In this document: one piece after another, positions 1 through 9,572 of the stretch
Layout of the letters: the number at the start of each line of letters is the position of its first letter
How positions within the stretch are numbered: position 1 is the stretch's first letter
Source: Axinella damicornis
Taxonomy: Eukaryota; Porifera; Demospongiae; Axinellida; Axinellidae
Direction: 5' to 3'
NCBI GenBank assembly: GCA_963931865.1
Contig: OZ007509.1
Coordinates: forward strand, 8,339,274 to 8,403,273
DNA length: 64,000 nucleotides
Made by a program: the position numbers and the translations under genes
Notes under the pieces: generated by a model
The model's database searches: none
Told to the model about the DNA's origin: nothing
What the model saw: the letters and a program-made list of their open reading frames with translations, nothing else

Positions 1-276
1 AATATTAAAATTCATTTTAAGGATATCAGCTGAATGTTCTTTTCATGCTGATCGCAATGGTGCAAATCCCAGCTTCATATCTCATTCCTAGCCCGAGATA
101 CCTAGCATAGTACGTACATAGGCAACAAGGGTATGTACATATATGCATTTATAGCACACTAATAAGCTAGGTATCCTGGGCTAGACAGTACAGCGACCCG
201 CTGGACAGCTGGAGTGTATGAAATGGATAGCACTCACTGTTGGTCCGTCCAGCTCCACAGTGAACTAGAGTACAGC

Positions 277-875
277 TAGCCTCGTTCCGAGGCCGTCTGC
301 CAGTCACGCGCGCATCGCGTACATGACCCTTGAACCCTTGTCAGATAGCTGGCAGAAGACCTGGTACCACTCCTACGTCATTTACAAGATTAAGTGGACA
401 CGGTTGTGACGTAGTGGATACGGTTTCATGTAAAATGGCGGCGTGCCAGAGGTTCACAGGCTAACGGCAGGTTTCCTAGCGAATTATTGTTAGCTTTTAC
501 GCTACCGTGGTGGACTCACTGGAGGGCGTCAGGTATGGAACTCCTTGTTGTACGGTTGTAGTAGCCTAGGTAACTACAATAGCTTACCTCTACAGTAGCT
601 TACCAAGCACTTGGTAAGACTTACGCCTGAGTAGTCCAAACGTTAGTGCATGCTGTATTGCCGTTAGCGCTGAGTTAGCATCAAGTTGCTGTCTTCGTGG
701 TATCAATATAAACTCGAAAGCATACTTGTAGTCGAGTAGCTTTACAACCGTGTCCACTTAACTTGTAAATGACGTAGGAGTGGTACCAGGCCTTCTGCCA
801 GCTATCTGACAAAGGGTTCAAAGGTCACGTATGCGATGCGCGCCGCGACTGGCAGACGGCCTGGGAACGAGGCTA
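277..875. mobile_element. TAGCCTCG foldback element 1 (9-bp TSD)
   Basis: Element of 599 bp with inverted arms of about 130 bp starting TAGCCTCGTTCC...GGCCGTCTGCC. It is flanked by perfect 9-bp duplications GAGTACAGC at 268-276 and 876-884. The arms contain a CACGT/GTCAT-rich segment. No ORF. Its right arm abuts the last visible DNAH1 exon (896-985) at a distance of 20 bases. Confidence 0.88.
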
Positions 876-895
876 GAGTACAGCTAGTCCCATAC

Positions 896-985
896 CTGTC
901 CTTGTCCGAGAGAGATGGCTGACAGTTTCTTGTGGAAATTCATCTCCTCTGCAAACTTGTACAGATCAGCAGCAGGGTCTGTGCC
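896..985 (-). CDS. DNAH1: DNAH1-like exon, C-terminal part
   Basis: A 90-nt exon of 30 codons: GTDPAADLYKFAEEMNFHKK then LSAISLGQGQ. It corresponds to the SPGxDP...SLGQGQ block in the late AAA6/C-terminal region of dynein heavy chains. Phase 0 at both ends, donor gtatgg, acceptor cccaag directly beside a G/A-rich run (plus strand). Roughly a hundred residues between this and the exon at 3448 are missing from the window. The final C-terminal exons lie beyond position 1. Confidence 0.85.
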
Positions 986-1033
986 CTTGGGATGAGGGAG
1001 AGCGAGGGTGGGGGGAGGGAAGGAGGGAGGGAG

Positions 1034-1068
<35 letters not shown>

Positions 1069-1070
1069 AG
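986..1070 (+). repeat. Purine-rich tract ending in a poly-G run
   Basis: GGGA repeats run into an uninterrupted G run of over 30 bases (about 1033-1067). On the DNAH1 coding strand this is a C/T tract immediately upstream of the acceptor for the exon at 896-985. Confidence 0.85.
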
Positions 1071-1508
1071 GGGTATATGAACAGTTAGGAGACATTGAGA
1101 TACAGAACTGATAACCAGCTTGATATTACTAAGTACCGTAATGCATGCACCTATAATTCCACAGGAAGGAAATATGCACCATGTGCTTAATAACGAATGA
1201 CATTCCTCAAATAGGAAGTACGCTTCAATTATAGCTTTTTTCCACTCTGTAGGATGAGAGTTTCTGGAAGAGAGACTGCAGCACTTAACAGCGAGTACCT
1301 GGGACGAGAGTTGAACCTGCGCCTAACAGTGAATATGAAGTGCCTAATAACGCGCGACTACGGTACCTCAATGACAATGAGTGTTTGGTACGAGGCTAGT
1401 CCTGGACCACTTGCAGTGAGTCAAGTAGGGGGGAGGGTGCCGAACAAAGACTGGCTTGTTGAGCTCAACTACTAGGTCAATAGTACATACACTGTAGTAG
1501 GTAGGAGT

Positions 1509-1632
1509 AGTCAGAATCAGCCAAAGTTCGTGACCGAGATGCAATAATTTTAATCAACCAACGTTTCAACCTGGGTAGGTCTTCTCATTATTGCATCTCG
1601 GTCACAAACTTTGGTGGCAGATTCTGACTAAC
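1509..1632. repeat. Short foldback repeat
   Basis: Inverted arms of about 40 bp: left agtcagaatcagccaaagtt and onwards, right ending tggcagattctgact, with GTGACCGAGATGCAATAA shared. The loop is about 40 bases. It has no coding capacity and is probably a MITE. Confidence 0.75.
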
Positions 1633-1753
1633 TATGCATTGCATGTAGTTACTAAACAAATGGCACTACCACTAAGAAAATAAAAGCTGGAAGGTGTGTC
1701 ATTGAACAGCATCCTGACAAGTTCTATATTTCATTTCAACAGTTGACGGGACA

Positions 1754-2631
1754 ATGGACTGGAACGCTTTCAAAAACTGTACAGGGTTTACTGACGAGCA
1801 GGTCACGGTGTTAGTTCTTGTGAGAGGAATCGTGGCCACCGTGTGCTCTGCCGTCTTGCTCACACTACTGTTCGTGTTTGGGATACTTGCAAAATATCAC
1901 TACCAGAAAGTATGCGGGACGGTCGTGAAGCGCCTCACTATTGGATTCACGGCAGCCACTGTGCCCTACCTAATCTTGAACGCGATCCCAGAAAAGGATG
2001 GAAAATTCTGCATAGCTGATGGCTTCTTTGAACAATATTTTGGGTCATATGAGATCCTCTTCACACTAGCAATAAGTGTGGTCCTGTTCCTGAAAGTATT
2101 AAAAGCAACGACAATTACATCTCAGAAACTTCAGGGCTATTTTGAGAAAGGACAAGCGGCTACGACAATGTGCTGCAGATGGAAAGTTAACAAACTCAAA
2201 ATTGCTCTCTACGTTTCACTGCTCATCCTTCCTCTACTCTTACAATGGATACCCTTCACGACTAACTCGTACGGTTCATTTGCAGCCTGGTGTTGGATTC
2301 GCAGGTACGACACGGGCTGTACCATAAGCAGAGCCGGACAGGGGGGAACGGGTAGCGTTGTGGGGTCTCCCATTCACACTTGTCACTCTCCTGGCTCTTA
2401 CACTCCTTATCGTATCGCTGTGTCTGATGGTGCACACCAAGGTCACGAAACAGATCGACATCAAAATGTGAGCAATTGCTATCGACTCTATACTATCCCT
2501 GACCCTCGTGTTTGGGTTTTGTGCTTTCCAAGCAGCAGTCTACCTTAGCGCACTGGGACAAGATCGGCTCACCTTCTGGCTGCTCTACGCGGCACTACTT
2601 CCGCTGGGAGCAGCATTCATCCGCTGGCACT
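1754..2631 (+). pseudogene. Seven-transmembrane receptor-like gene, disrupted
   Basis: The start MDWNAFKNCTGFT is followed by hydrophobic segments: TM1 about residues 18-45, TM2 about 60-78, TM3 about 95-118, TM4 about 150-172. An extracellular AAWCWI motif then follows, resembling the ECL2 cysteine region of cAMP-receptor-like/secretin-type receptors. At 2305 a perfect donor-like CAG|GTACGA occurs. Skipping 37 bases to the CAG at 2339-2341 restores the frame into TM5 (WGLPFTLVTLLALTLLIV). An in-frame TGA at 2469-2471 lies in the third intracellular loop. The same frame then gives TM6 and TM7 before TAA at 2631-2633. A further frame at 2621-2845 could be the cytoplasmic tail. It sits antisense inside the DNAH1 locus. 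Ligand unknown; the receptor family is an inference. Confidence 0.6.
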
Positions 2632-3049
2632 AATAGTCACCATTCACCTACCACTCTCGTCCACCATTGCCTGCACACAGCACATGTGTCAGCAGCAACA
2701 ACACGGAACGGGTGATCAAGTTGAACCATTAGGGACAGTAACCATTAGGGACAACAGTGCGCCCAGCCTACCCAGCGAAACCACTTTTCATCCACAACAC
2801 AGTTCGTACTTGGACTCAGACTATGTACCCTCAGCTGACTAATAGCAGTAGGATCTAGGACTAACTTTCCGAGAATGTGTGATCCTTCGGAGATAACTCT
2901 TCTCCAGTGTTTTAATGGGAGTGTCTTGTACGTATTACTAAGTGATGAAAGTAACAGCATTAAACACGATTTGGAATGCAACGATTCAACTACTCAGAGG
3001 GTTGCATTCAACGCCCAGAAAGCCCTTAAACTGATGCAGATGAAGTAAT

Positions 3050-3447
3050 CATGACTTTTCTCACCATTTCTCCCATCCCCTGGCCCCCTTTCCCCCTTCT
3101 CCCTCCTCTCCTCTCCCTCCTCCCGCCTCCCTGCTCTTCTCTCCTCCCTCCCTCCCCGTCCCACCTCCTTCCTTCCACCCTCCCACCTTCCTCCTCTCTC
3201 CCCCTCCAACCTCCCTCCTCTCCCTTCCTTCCTTACACACTCTCACCTCCCTCCTCTCCCTCCTTCCACCCCCTCCAACCTCCCTCCTCTCCCTTTCTTC
3301 CTTACACATTCCCATCTGCCTCCTCTCCCTCTTTTCTCCCTGTCTCACGTCCGTCCTCTCCCTTCCGTCTTTACACACTCCCACCTCCCTCTTCTCTCTC
3401 CCTTCCTCCCCCTACCAACTCCCACCTCCCTCCTCCACAAGCCTCAC
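3050..3447 (-). repeat. Pyrimidine simple-repeat intron sequence (CCTCCCT-type)
   Basis: On the plus strand this stretch is almost purely C and T in CCTCC, CCTTCC and similar units. It starts directly after the donor of the DNAH1 exon at 3448-3599 in transcript order, so the transcript is G/A-rich here. Serine/proline ORFs in it are artefacts of composition. Confidence 0.8.
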
Positions 3448-3599
3448 CATGTTGATCTTATTTTCATTCATGAGGATGCGCACGCAGAGTAGGAACGAGA
3501 ACAGCAGTTTGTGTTTCTCAAACAGCGACCGACAGACGTTACTGTAGAGGCTGAATGTGAAGTAGTCATTGATGTGTCCAATACGTTCCTGGAGGTTAT
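3448..3599 (-). CDS. DNAH1: DNAH1-like exon, AAA6
   Basis: A 152-nt exon starts with two bases that complete an aspartate codon, then NLQERIGHINDYFTFSLYSN and CRSLFEKHKLLFSFLLCVR, ending ILMNENKINM. This is the AAA6 block SLYSNVCRSLFEKHK. Donor gtgagg, acceptor acatacag next to a (CA)n tract of more than 100 bases. The next part of AAA6 (the EWRYLLSGG region in the family) is not found before the exon at 896-985. Confidence 0.9.
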
Positions 3600-3602
3600 C
3601 TG

Positions 3603-3637
3603 TATGTGTGCATGTGTGAGCATGTGTGTGTGTGTGA

Positions 3638-3726
<89 letters not shown>

Positions 3727-3770
3727 GCGTGTGTGATGTATGCATCCACACGTGTGTGTGTATCCAGTGC
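3603..3770 (+). repeat. (TG)n microsatellite at a DNAH1 acceptor
   Basis: A TG tract of about 110 bases with a few interruptions. It forms the 3' end of the intron before the exon at 3448-3599 and reads (CA)n on the transcript. Confidence 0.9.
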
Positions 3771-4043
3771 CGAACCCGAGGGTGTACGTGAGGGGCTGTA
3801 CATGCTATGCCATAATATATCCCAATGGTGGGGTGCATCTACATTGCCAGTCAAAGCGTCCTCTCAACGCGCCGTCCTAGTGCTTCAAGACAACAGACTG
3901 TACTGGTGTGTATATACAGTTACATGTCCTCAGGGCAGTGCAATAATAGAAATACAGTCCCACCCAACAGGTGCAGCATGAGGTTTATAATCACCGCAAA
4001 ATTTATCAATAGCTTCACAACAATTACATAGTCTCTCACTCAC

Positions 4044-4243
4044 CAGACTTTTCAGCGCTGGCGATGGAGTTGAGGAATAATTATGTTGATGAACCACTCG
4101 AGGGAGTACTGGTACATGGGGTCGATGTTGGAGAGGTCTGTCGTGCAGAAGAAGAGCAGTTGTGTGCGCACCGCCATTGGGATGTACTCACTGCGGGTGA
4201 CATCGATCTCACGTTCTGTCTGCTCTGCGTCCACTACTTTGGC
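4044..4243 (-). pseudogene. DNAH1: DNAH1-like exon, start of AAA6, frameshifted
   Basis: A 200-nt exon reads AKVVDAEQTEREIDVTRSEY, RTQLLFFCTTDLSN and PMYQYSLEWFINI. Near 4076-4083 the frame breaks. In the original frame it hits TGA at once, while the +1 frame resumes the expected LNSIASAEKS and reaches a gtgagt donor in the phase required by the next exon. A small insertion in an AT run is the simplest reading. Confidence 0.87.
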
Positions 4244-4507
4244 CTGTGGAGAGGAGGGAGGGAAAAATGGATGGAAGGGGAGAGGATGGAATCTTATTGC
4301 ACACGTAATTCCTGAAACAGGGCTGGCTGCATGTACCTGTCTAAGTCCTGAAGATGGTCCAACTTGCAGTGACACAGACGTATCTTGTCTGTTCTCCATC
4401 TTCTTTCCCTTTTCTTCCTCCCTCCCTTCTTCTCTTAATTCCTTCCCTCCCTCCTCCCTCCTCCCTCCTCCCTCCCCTCCCCCCTTCCCTCTCTCCCTGC
4501 AACGTAC

Positions 4508-4732
4508 CTGTATCTCCTGGGACTTCATCTTTGAGGCCTGGAGCGTCTTGATCAGGTCGACATCGTCCACAGGGTTTCCCTCAGAATTGGAGAGACGGTA
4601 GAGAATTTTGTCTTCAATTTCCTTCAACTTTTGTTTCATCTTAGCACTGCTGATGATCAGTGCATTCTTGGCTTCCTCCAAGTCGGGACGCTCCTCTGCC
4701 ACCACTATTCCAAGCAACTGGTCTTGAAGACC
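4508..4732 (-). CDS. DNAH1: DNAH1-like exon, AAA6 lid/strut region
   Basis: A 225-nt exon of 75 codons: GLQDQLLGIVVAEERPDLEE, NALIISSAKMKQKLKEIEDK, YRLSNSEGNPVDD and KMKSQEIQ. This is the coiled-coil strut (buttress) region between AAA5 and AAA6. Donor gtacgt; the acceptor is acacaag next to (CA)n and a G-run on the plus strand. Length and wording match DNAH1 closely. Confidence 0.9.
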
Positions 4733-4736
4733 CTTG

Positions 4737-4767
4737 TGTGCATGTATGCGTGTGTTTGTGTGTGTGT

Positions 4768-4800
<33 letters not shown>

Positions 4801-4830
4801 GGGGGGGGGGGGGGGGGGGGGGGGGGGGAG
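4737..4830 (+). repeat. (TG)n followed by a poly-G run
   Basis: TG repeat from about 4737 to 4798, then about 29 G. It lies directly upstream, in transcript order, of the DNAH1 exon at 4508-4732. Confidence 0.88.
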
Positions 4831-4947
4831 AGGGTCAGTGATCAAAAGAAGAACAAAGAACAACCTGATCAGTTATGCCAATATGCAAGTTGAGTGTTCC
4901 AGTTCTAAACTCTCGGGTGTACGCTGATGACAAATTGAAATCCTTGT

Positions 4948-5026
4948 TGCCTAGCGGGGGCAGAACCTGGGACTTCTAGGTCCAAAGCCCAGCGGATTAA
5001 ACACTTAATCACTAAGCAACTCCCAC
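4948..5026 (-). repeat. tRNA-derived SINE head
   Basis: On the minus strand a box-A-like GCTTAGTGATTAAG is followed about 35 bases later by a box-B-like CCAGGTTCTGCCCCCGC. Flanking complementary ends GTTGCTTAG and CTAGGCAAC resemble an acceptor stem. A functional tRNA is unlikely because the anticodon arm is imperfect and the B box deviates from GGTTCGANTCC. A tRNA-derived SINE inside a DNAH1 intron is the better reading. Confidence 0.45.
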
Positions 5027-5158
5027 GGTCTGCCATTGTGTCTGTTACTTTTATGTGACCTCATTGTTGAATTGGCACAAGGAGATGGGTGTACTGTTTT
5101 GGAATGGACAAAATGGGGAGAAGATGAAATGGGAGGGCGCCAACACAATGCAGCTCAC

Positions 5159-5319
5159 CCTGGTGAGAGTGTGAAGTTGACCAGGGTGACCTTGGTGGAG
5201 ATCTTGGGAGTGTAGTGCGGGTTGGGCAGCTTGGTGGTGATGTACAGCATAAAGTCGTCGTGGTACGGTATCACCGAGTCTCCCAGTTTGATGACGGTGC
5301 TGCCGGCTTGCTTGAAGGT
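5159..5319 (-). CDS. DNAH1: DNAH1-like exon, AAA5 to AAA6 linker
   Basis: A 161-nt exon contains TFKQAGSTVIKLGDSVIPYH, then LPNPHYTPKISTK and NFTLSPG. This segment is very conserved in axonemal dyneins. It starts in phase 0. The only good donor (gtgagc) leaves phase 2, while the next exon starts in phase 0, so one base seems to be missing at the junction. A sequencing indel or a genuine frameshift would both explain this. Confidence 0.85.
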
Positions 5320-5935
5320 CTGGTGGACAGGAACAGTAAAGAAAAACTCAGGGAAGTGATCTATAACCTCTTTCCCTAGTCTCACCCTCCAGCCTTTCCT
5401 CACTTGTAATATACGAGCACGGGAGAGATTGGCACAGTGGAACTACTCTGATACGGACACTCTTGACTGCCCTACGTACGTAACAAGGTGCCCTCATATC
5501 AGGACGCAAACAATAATGAAGTTCGTACTTCATCAGGTGTCCTGATTAGGTTGAGGGGTTCTTAATTTCAGGGGTGAACTATTTTCTAGGTACATGTACA
5601 CTAGTCTCGGCCCCAGACCCAGACTAGCTAGCTTATCGTAGCACTTGGTAAGCACAACAGACACCAGCCACTAGCTACACCAGTCACTTGTAGCACTTCC
5701 TCTCCCTCCCCTCCATCCCTTTACAGTACAACGTTGGCAAGATACACCTGTAAGTATGAATCTAGTGGGCGACAATGGCAGATTGGTTGAGTGGCACAAG
5801 ATGTAGATGGATGACTCCCTCATCAACGAACGAACCATCAAATAAAAATCCTGCATGAACATCGTAGTAAATCATTCCTACCCTTAACTTGATGGAATAG
5901 GACGCAATGTAAATGTCAGTAAAGATTTCTATTAC

Positions 5936-6085
5936 CTGCTGCAGAAGGATTGGTTCCAGGGCAGGATCAAGTTCCTCTGCCACATTCTCCAGGAGGCAGG
6001 GTTTGCCAAAGCGGACAGCGTTCTCGAGACTACGGAGGAAGTCTTTGTCAGTGAGCTTCACTATGTCAAGAGCATGATCCTTTTC
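5936..6085 (-). CDS. DNAH1: DNAH1-like exon, AAA5
   Basis: A 150-nt exon of 50 codons contains LTDKDFLRSLENAVRFGKP and ELDPALEPILLQQ, the conserved AAA5 block with FGKPCLLENV. Donor gtaata, acceptor ccctcag, phase 0 at both ends. The intron separating it from the previous exon (6086-6538) is entirely a pyrimidine-rich simple repeat on the coding strand, so proline/serine ORFs there are spurious. Confidence 0.88.
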
Positions 6086-6089
6086 CTGA

Positions 6090-6535
6090 GGGAGGAAAGG
6101 AGGGAGGAATGAATGAAGGAGGGAGGAAAGGAGGAGGAATGAGCAAAGAATATATGGAGGAAGGAGTAGAGGGGAGGAGGAGAGGGAGGGGGAGAGGGTG
6201 AAGAGAGAGGAGGGAGGGAGGGAGGGAGGGAGGGAGGGAGGGAGAAGGAGGGGGGAGGAAGAGAAGAGAGGGAAGGAGGAGGAGGGAAGGAGGGAAGGAG
6301 GGGAGGGAAGGAGGAGGGGAGGGCAGGAGAGGAACGGAGGGAAGGAGAGGAAGTGAGGGAAGGAGGAGGAGGGAGGGAGAGGAAGGGAGGGAAGGAGGAG
6401 GAGGAAGGGAGGGAGAGGAATGGAGGAAAGGAGGTGGAAGGATAGGGAAGGAGAGGAAAGAGGGAGGGAAGGAGAGGAAAGACGGAGGGAAGAAGGTAGG
6501 AGTGAGGGAGGGAAGGAGGCAAGGAGAGTAGAACT
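6090..6535 (+). repeat. (GGGA/GGAA)n purine tract filling a DNAH1 intron
   Basis: Almost the whole 453-base intron between the exons at 6539 and 6085 is a GGAGG/GGAAGG simple repeat on the plus strand, pyrimidine on the transcript. Long proline/serine ORFs on the minus strand here are composition artefacts. Confidence 0.9.
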
Positions 6536-6538
6536 CAC

Positions 6539-6809
6539 CATGCTCTTGACCCACTTGTTGGCTTGCCCCTGAGGATCACTTGTTGGCTTGCCCCTGAGGA
6601 TTAATAAACAGAGGCCAGCGTCGTGAGAACTAGACAATCACGCCATTCTCCACTGAGAGGGTGTCCTTTGGCAGACCCGCTATCTGCCAAGTGCGGATCT
6701 TCACCGGATTTCCTAGTGTGGAGACAAGAGAGGCTTTCTTTGTGTGGGGCACGCTGTAGCTTGTCAGCTTGTCTTGCCAGAGGTGAACCAGTTCTGAGCG
6801 ATATTCACC
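6539..6809 (-). pseudogene. DNAH1: DNAH1-like exon, AAA5, with nonsense codon and 25-bp duplication
   Basis: A 271-nt exon reads GEYRSELVHLWQDKL, then TLGNPVKIRTWQIAGLPKD and TLSVENGVIV. The codon after that, the 60th, is TAG at 6632-6630, where the family has glutamine. Forty bases on, the 25-bp unit starting tcctcaggggcaagccaac is present twice in tandem (about 6552-6601). This shifts the frame and adds a TGA. Counting the unit only once gives an exon length divisible by three, which fits both neighbouring phases. The acceptor is cgcacgcag next to (CA)n and the donor is gtgagt. Two independent lesions in one exon favour a pseudogene, though the locus also shows indel-type errors. Confidence 0.85.
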
Positions 6810-6810
6810 C

Positions 6811-6813
6811 TGC

Positions 6814-6861
<48 letters not shown>

Positions 6862-6900
6862 GGGTGGAAGTGTGTGTGTGTAGGGGTGGAAGTGTGTGTG
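6811..6900 (+). repeat. (TG)n microsatellite at a DNAH1 acceptor
   Basis: TG repeats of about 45 bases plus two short TG blocks separated by taggggtggaag. They are directly upstream, in transcript order, of the exon at 6539-6809. Confidence 0.88.
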
Positions 6901-7171
6901 AGATCTGGAGATGCGGGAAGGGAGTAGGGCCTGAATGATTAGTTGACTAACCGACTGAAGCTGATTACATTTCATCAACTAGGTGCAATTACTGATACTA
7001 CGGTAGCACCAAGAGTGCTCATATTTGTGCATCGTGTGGGGAAGCCCCAAAGCCACGCCGATTAGCAGCAATGCAGAACAATCTTCAATTTCTACACGGC
7101 ATAGCCATATCTGAATTCACACTTGTTGGTGCTCTGAAGGTGCCTGCATTTCGTATTTTGCACCGACTCAC

Positions 7172-7303
7172 AGTGAAGGGTCCGAGGTAGGCAACTGCTC
7201 CAGCAGAGACCATCACGTCCCCCACCAAGTTCACTAGCATCCTGTCAAAGTGGGCCACCGACTCCGCCCAGCGAACCTTCTCGTCTGCTAGACCACCAAT
7301 CAA
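7172..7303 (-). CDS. DNAH1: DNAH1-like exon, stalk exit to AAA5
   Basis: A 132-nt exon of 44 codons: LIGGLADEKVRWAES, then GDVMVSAGAVAYLGPFT. This is the well conserved GLxxEKxRW to YLGPFT segment at the base of the stalk before AAA5. Donor gtgagt and acceptor ctcccag, phase 0 at both ends. A (CA)n tract of about 140 bases on the coding strand lies just upstream of the acceptor. The return helix of the stalk tip is not seen between this exon and 8877, so a further exon may be missing here too. Confidence 0.86.
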
Positions 7304-7309
7304 CTGGGA

Positions 7310-7327
7310 GTGTGTGTGTTGTGTGTG

Positions 7328-7376
<49 letters not shown>

Positions 7377-7455
7377 TGTGTGGGTGTGTGTGGGTGGGTA
7401 TGTGTGGGTGGGTGGGTGTGTGTGGGTGGGTGTGTGTGTGTGGGTGGGTGGGTGC
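7310..7455 (+). repeat. (TG)n/(TGGG)n microsatellite at a DNAH1 acceptor
   Basis: A compound TG and GGTGTGTG tract of about 140 bases abuts the acceptor of the exon at 7172-7303. Confidence 0.9.
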
Positions 7456-7589
7456 AAAGTAGTTAGTTTGCACGGACAAGCATGTTCTTGGCTTGACTGA
7501 ATCGCCATGCTTCTTTTTCCCTTTCAAAACGGACTGTAGACCATCTGTACATCAGTTAGGCATGTTCTCTAACACTCATTGGATTGCCC

Positions 7590-8126
7590 TGCCAGCCTCG
7601 TTCCCAGGCTGTTCCCACACTCCGAGTATGAAAATTTGGAGGGGGAAGGCATGGTCACGTGTGGTGACATCAGGAAGACTGATGGTAGACACACGGGGGA
7701 CAGTGCCCACCCATAATAATTTCCAGTTCTCATCGTTCTGCCCATGGTGTTGTGAACAATGAACACTATTGATGCTGCCTTGATATCCAGCCCTTGGACA
7801 GACGTCCCCCCCCCCCCCCCCCCACCCCCCCCAAAGCTAGTCTCCAGCCTCGTTCCCAGGCTGCGTGGGAACGGGGCTAGCTAGCCTCATTCACCAAGCC
7901 TTCTACACCTTCAGTTTTTGATCGATTTGAGTATGCATACTGCAAGCGATCAAAAACTGGTGGTATATACGTGTAGAAGGCCTGGGAACGCATAATTCTC
8001 CCACCAGTACCACGTGAGGGTAAGGGTTAGGTCAGGGCAGGCTATATTTCAGAAACGTTTCATGAAACGCTGCGGGGGGTGGTACAGGGCAACAGGTAGC
8101 ATCTCATCCCGGTTGCTAGAACGAGG
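7590..8126. repeat. Degenerate cluster of CCTCGTTCCCAGGC caps
   Basis: Caps of the foldback family occur at about 7596-7612, 7848-7862, 7883-7890 and, reversed, at 7979-7990 and 8118-8125. A small hairpin (ccttctacacc ... gtgtagaagg) lies at 7908-7982. A poly-C run is at 7806-7832. Apart from the 35-bp copy I cannot pair ends with target duplications, so this is a pile of old insertions. Confidence 0.55.
7845..7879. mobile_element. TAGCCTCG foldback element 2, 35-bp minimal copy
   Basis: The two caps CAGCCTCGTTCCCAGGC and GGGAACGGGGCTA sit back to back with almost no interior. They are flanked by GCTAGTCTC (7836-7844) and GCTAGCCTC (7880-7888), a 9-bp duplication with one mismatch. This looks like the smallest member of the family. 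Confidence 0.65.
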
Positions 8127-8876
8127 CTACCCTCAAGCAGTCAAGTTTGGCTAAAGTTTCAAGTATTCATGGATTTTGAATTTAGTTGAGATGGCTATGA
8201 ATATGAATAGTGTTACCACAAAACCCACAAGTGTAGCGCACGCAGTGGCAGTATAAAATCTGCCTGCAACTATATATTCAAAGTGGTACTCACGGGTAGT
8301 ACTATACAAACAATTTTCGGAAGCTCAGACAAAAAAACCCAGTAGCCCAGTTTGTAGCCCCAATTCGAGGCCCGCGCCGCTTTCAGTTGCACCAAAGAAC
8401 GCGGAGGGCTTGGTGGTATGTTTCCTCACATGCGTGACGTCGAGGGTAGAAGCAAGAAGAGCTAAGGTACCAGGTAACTTACCACCAGGAGCTTATGAGC
8501 GCCGTGTTACCACACACATCTGGCTAGCGGGGGGCGACTTTCATACAAACCAAGTGTTGACGTGTAGTAGGTTGAACAAAACGTGAAACTTCGCTTTTTC
8601 GTTCTGAAACTTTTGGCCATTTGTCGATTATGTAATGCTCATGTGAGGAAACATACCAGGCTCTCCCCACTTTTTCCGCACTGCAAGCAACGGAATGCTG
8701 GGCGGGGCCTTCTCTGCCCAACCCACACACATACCACACACCCACACCTCTCCCTGACCCCTATGGTCGGGCCCCACCCGCACTTCAACCCACATACACA
8801 CCTCTGCCCCAACCCACACACACACACCCCTCTCCCTTACCCCTATGGTCGGACCCTACCCCCAACCCACACATAC

Positions 8877-9068
8877 CTTCTCTGCCCTGCTGAGCCGTGC
8901 GGAGCAGAGGTCACATTTCTCCTTTAGCTCTTCCTTCTTTGCCAGGCATTCCTCGTACCGAGCCTTCAATGTTTCGATGCCCTCCTCCACCTCGCGTAGG
9001 CGTGTCTTTGCCTCGTTCAGGATACGCAGAGTCTCATCCAGAGATTCCTTGGCCTCTGCTAGGGCAGC
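8877..9068 (-). CDS. DNAH1: DNAH1-like exon, stalk coiled coil
   Basis: A 192-nt exon of 64 codons encodes a heptad-rich, charged helix (AEAKESLDETLRILNEAKTR and onwards, then CLAKKEELKEKCDLC). This is the rising coiled coil of the dynein stalk that leads to the microtubule-binding tip. Phase 0 at both ends, donor gtatgt, acceptor ctcacacag preceded by a long (CA)n tract on the coding strand. Confidence 0.88.
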
Positions 9069-9085
9069 CTGTGTGAGGGTGTGGG

Positions 9086-9163
<78 letters not shown>

Positions 9164-9165
9164 AA
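9069..9165 (+). repeat. (TG)n microsatellite at a DNAH1 acceptor
   Basis: About 75 bases of TG directly upstream, in transcript order, of the stalk exon at 8877-9068. Confidence 0.9.
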
Positions 9166-9572
9166 CAATCAGACTTTGGACATGGAAATAGCTGCGACAG
9201 TGACAGATTCGGTTCATTCTTCAGCTTGCGTTGACAGTGAATCATGGAAGCGGAAGAACGGCAACAACTGGGAAGCACTCGTCATGTGAATGATGTCAGG
9301 TCGATGCAAGGTGGATGGACGACCCCAAAGGAGCAGGTACAAAAACAGTTGACAGTTTGTCACTGTGTTCAGAGGCACGAAGGTTGCTGTACTTTTGAGA
9401 TTCCCATACGAGCTTGAAAAGACCCCTCTCTCACACCACGTTAGGGCTTCACGTTTCATAGACTAGTCATGGAGCACTCACTAGCATATTGTCCTGACAT
9501 GAACATATGTAACAGACTGCAAAGTGGTAAGAGATCTCTACACATAAAACACCATCATATGTACGTACGTAC

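Noticed and set aside
3468..3981. ORFs encoding Cys-Val or His-Thr runs, here and at 6779, 7245, 8856, 9092, 11307, 34544 and 42455
   Set aside because: They are translations of (TG)n microsatellites. Only the parts overlapping dynein exons are real.
6061..6554. Overlapping proline/serine/leucine ORFs on the minus strand
   Set aside because: They are three frames of a purine/pyrimidine simple repeat that fills one dynein intron.
7590..8126. A full-length foldback element spanning these caps
   Set aside because: The flanking 9-mers do not match for any outer pair of caps; only the inner 35-bp unit shows a near-perfect duplication.
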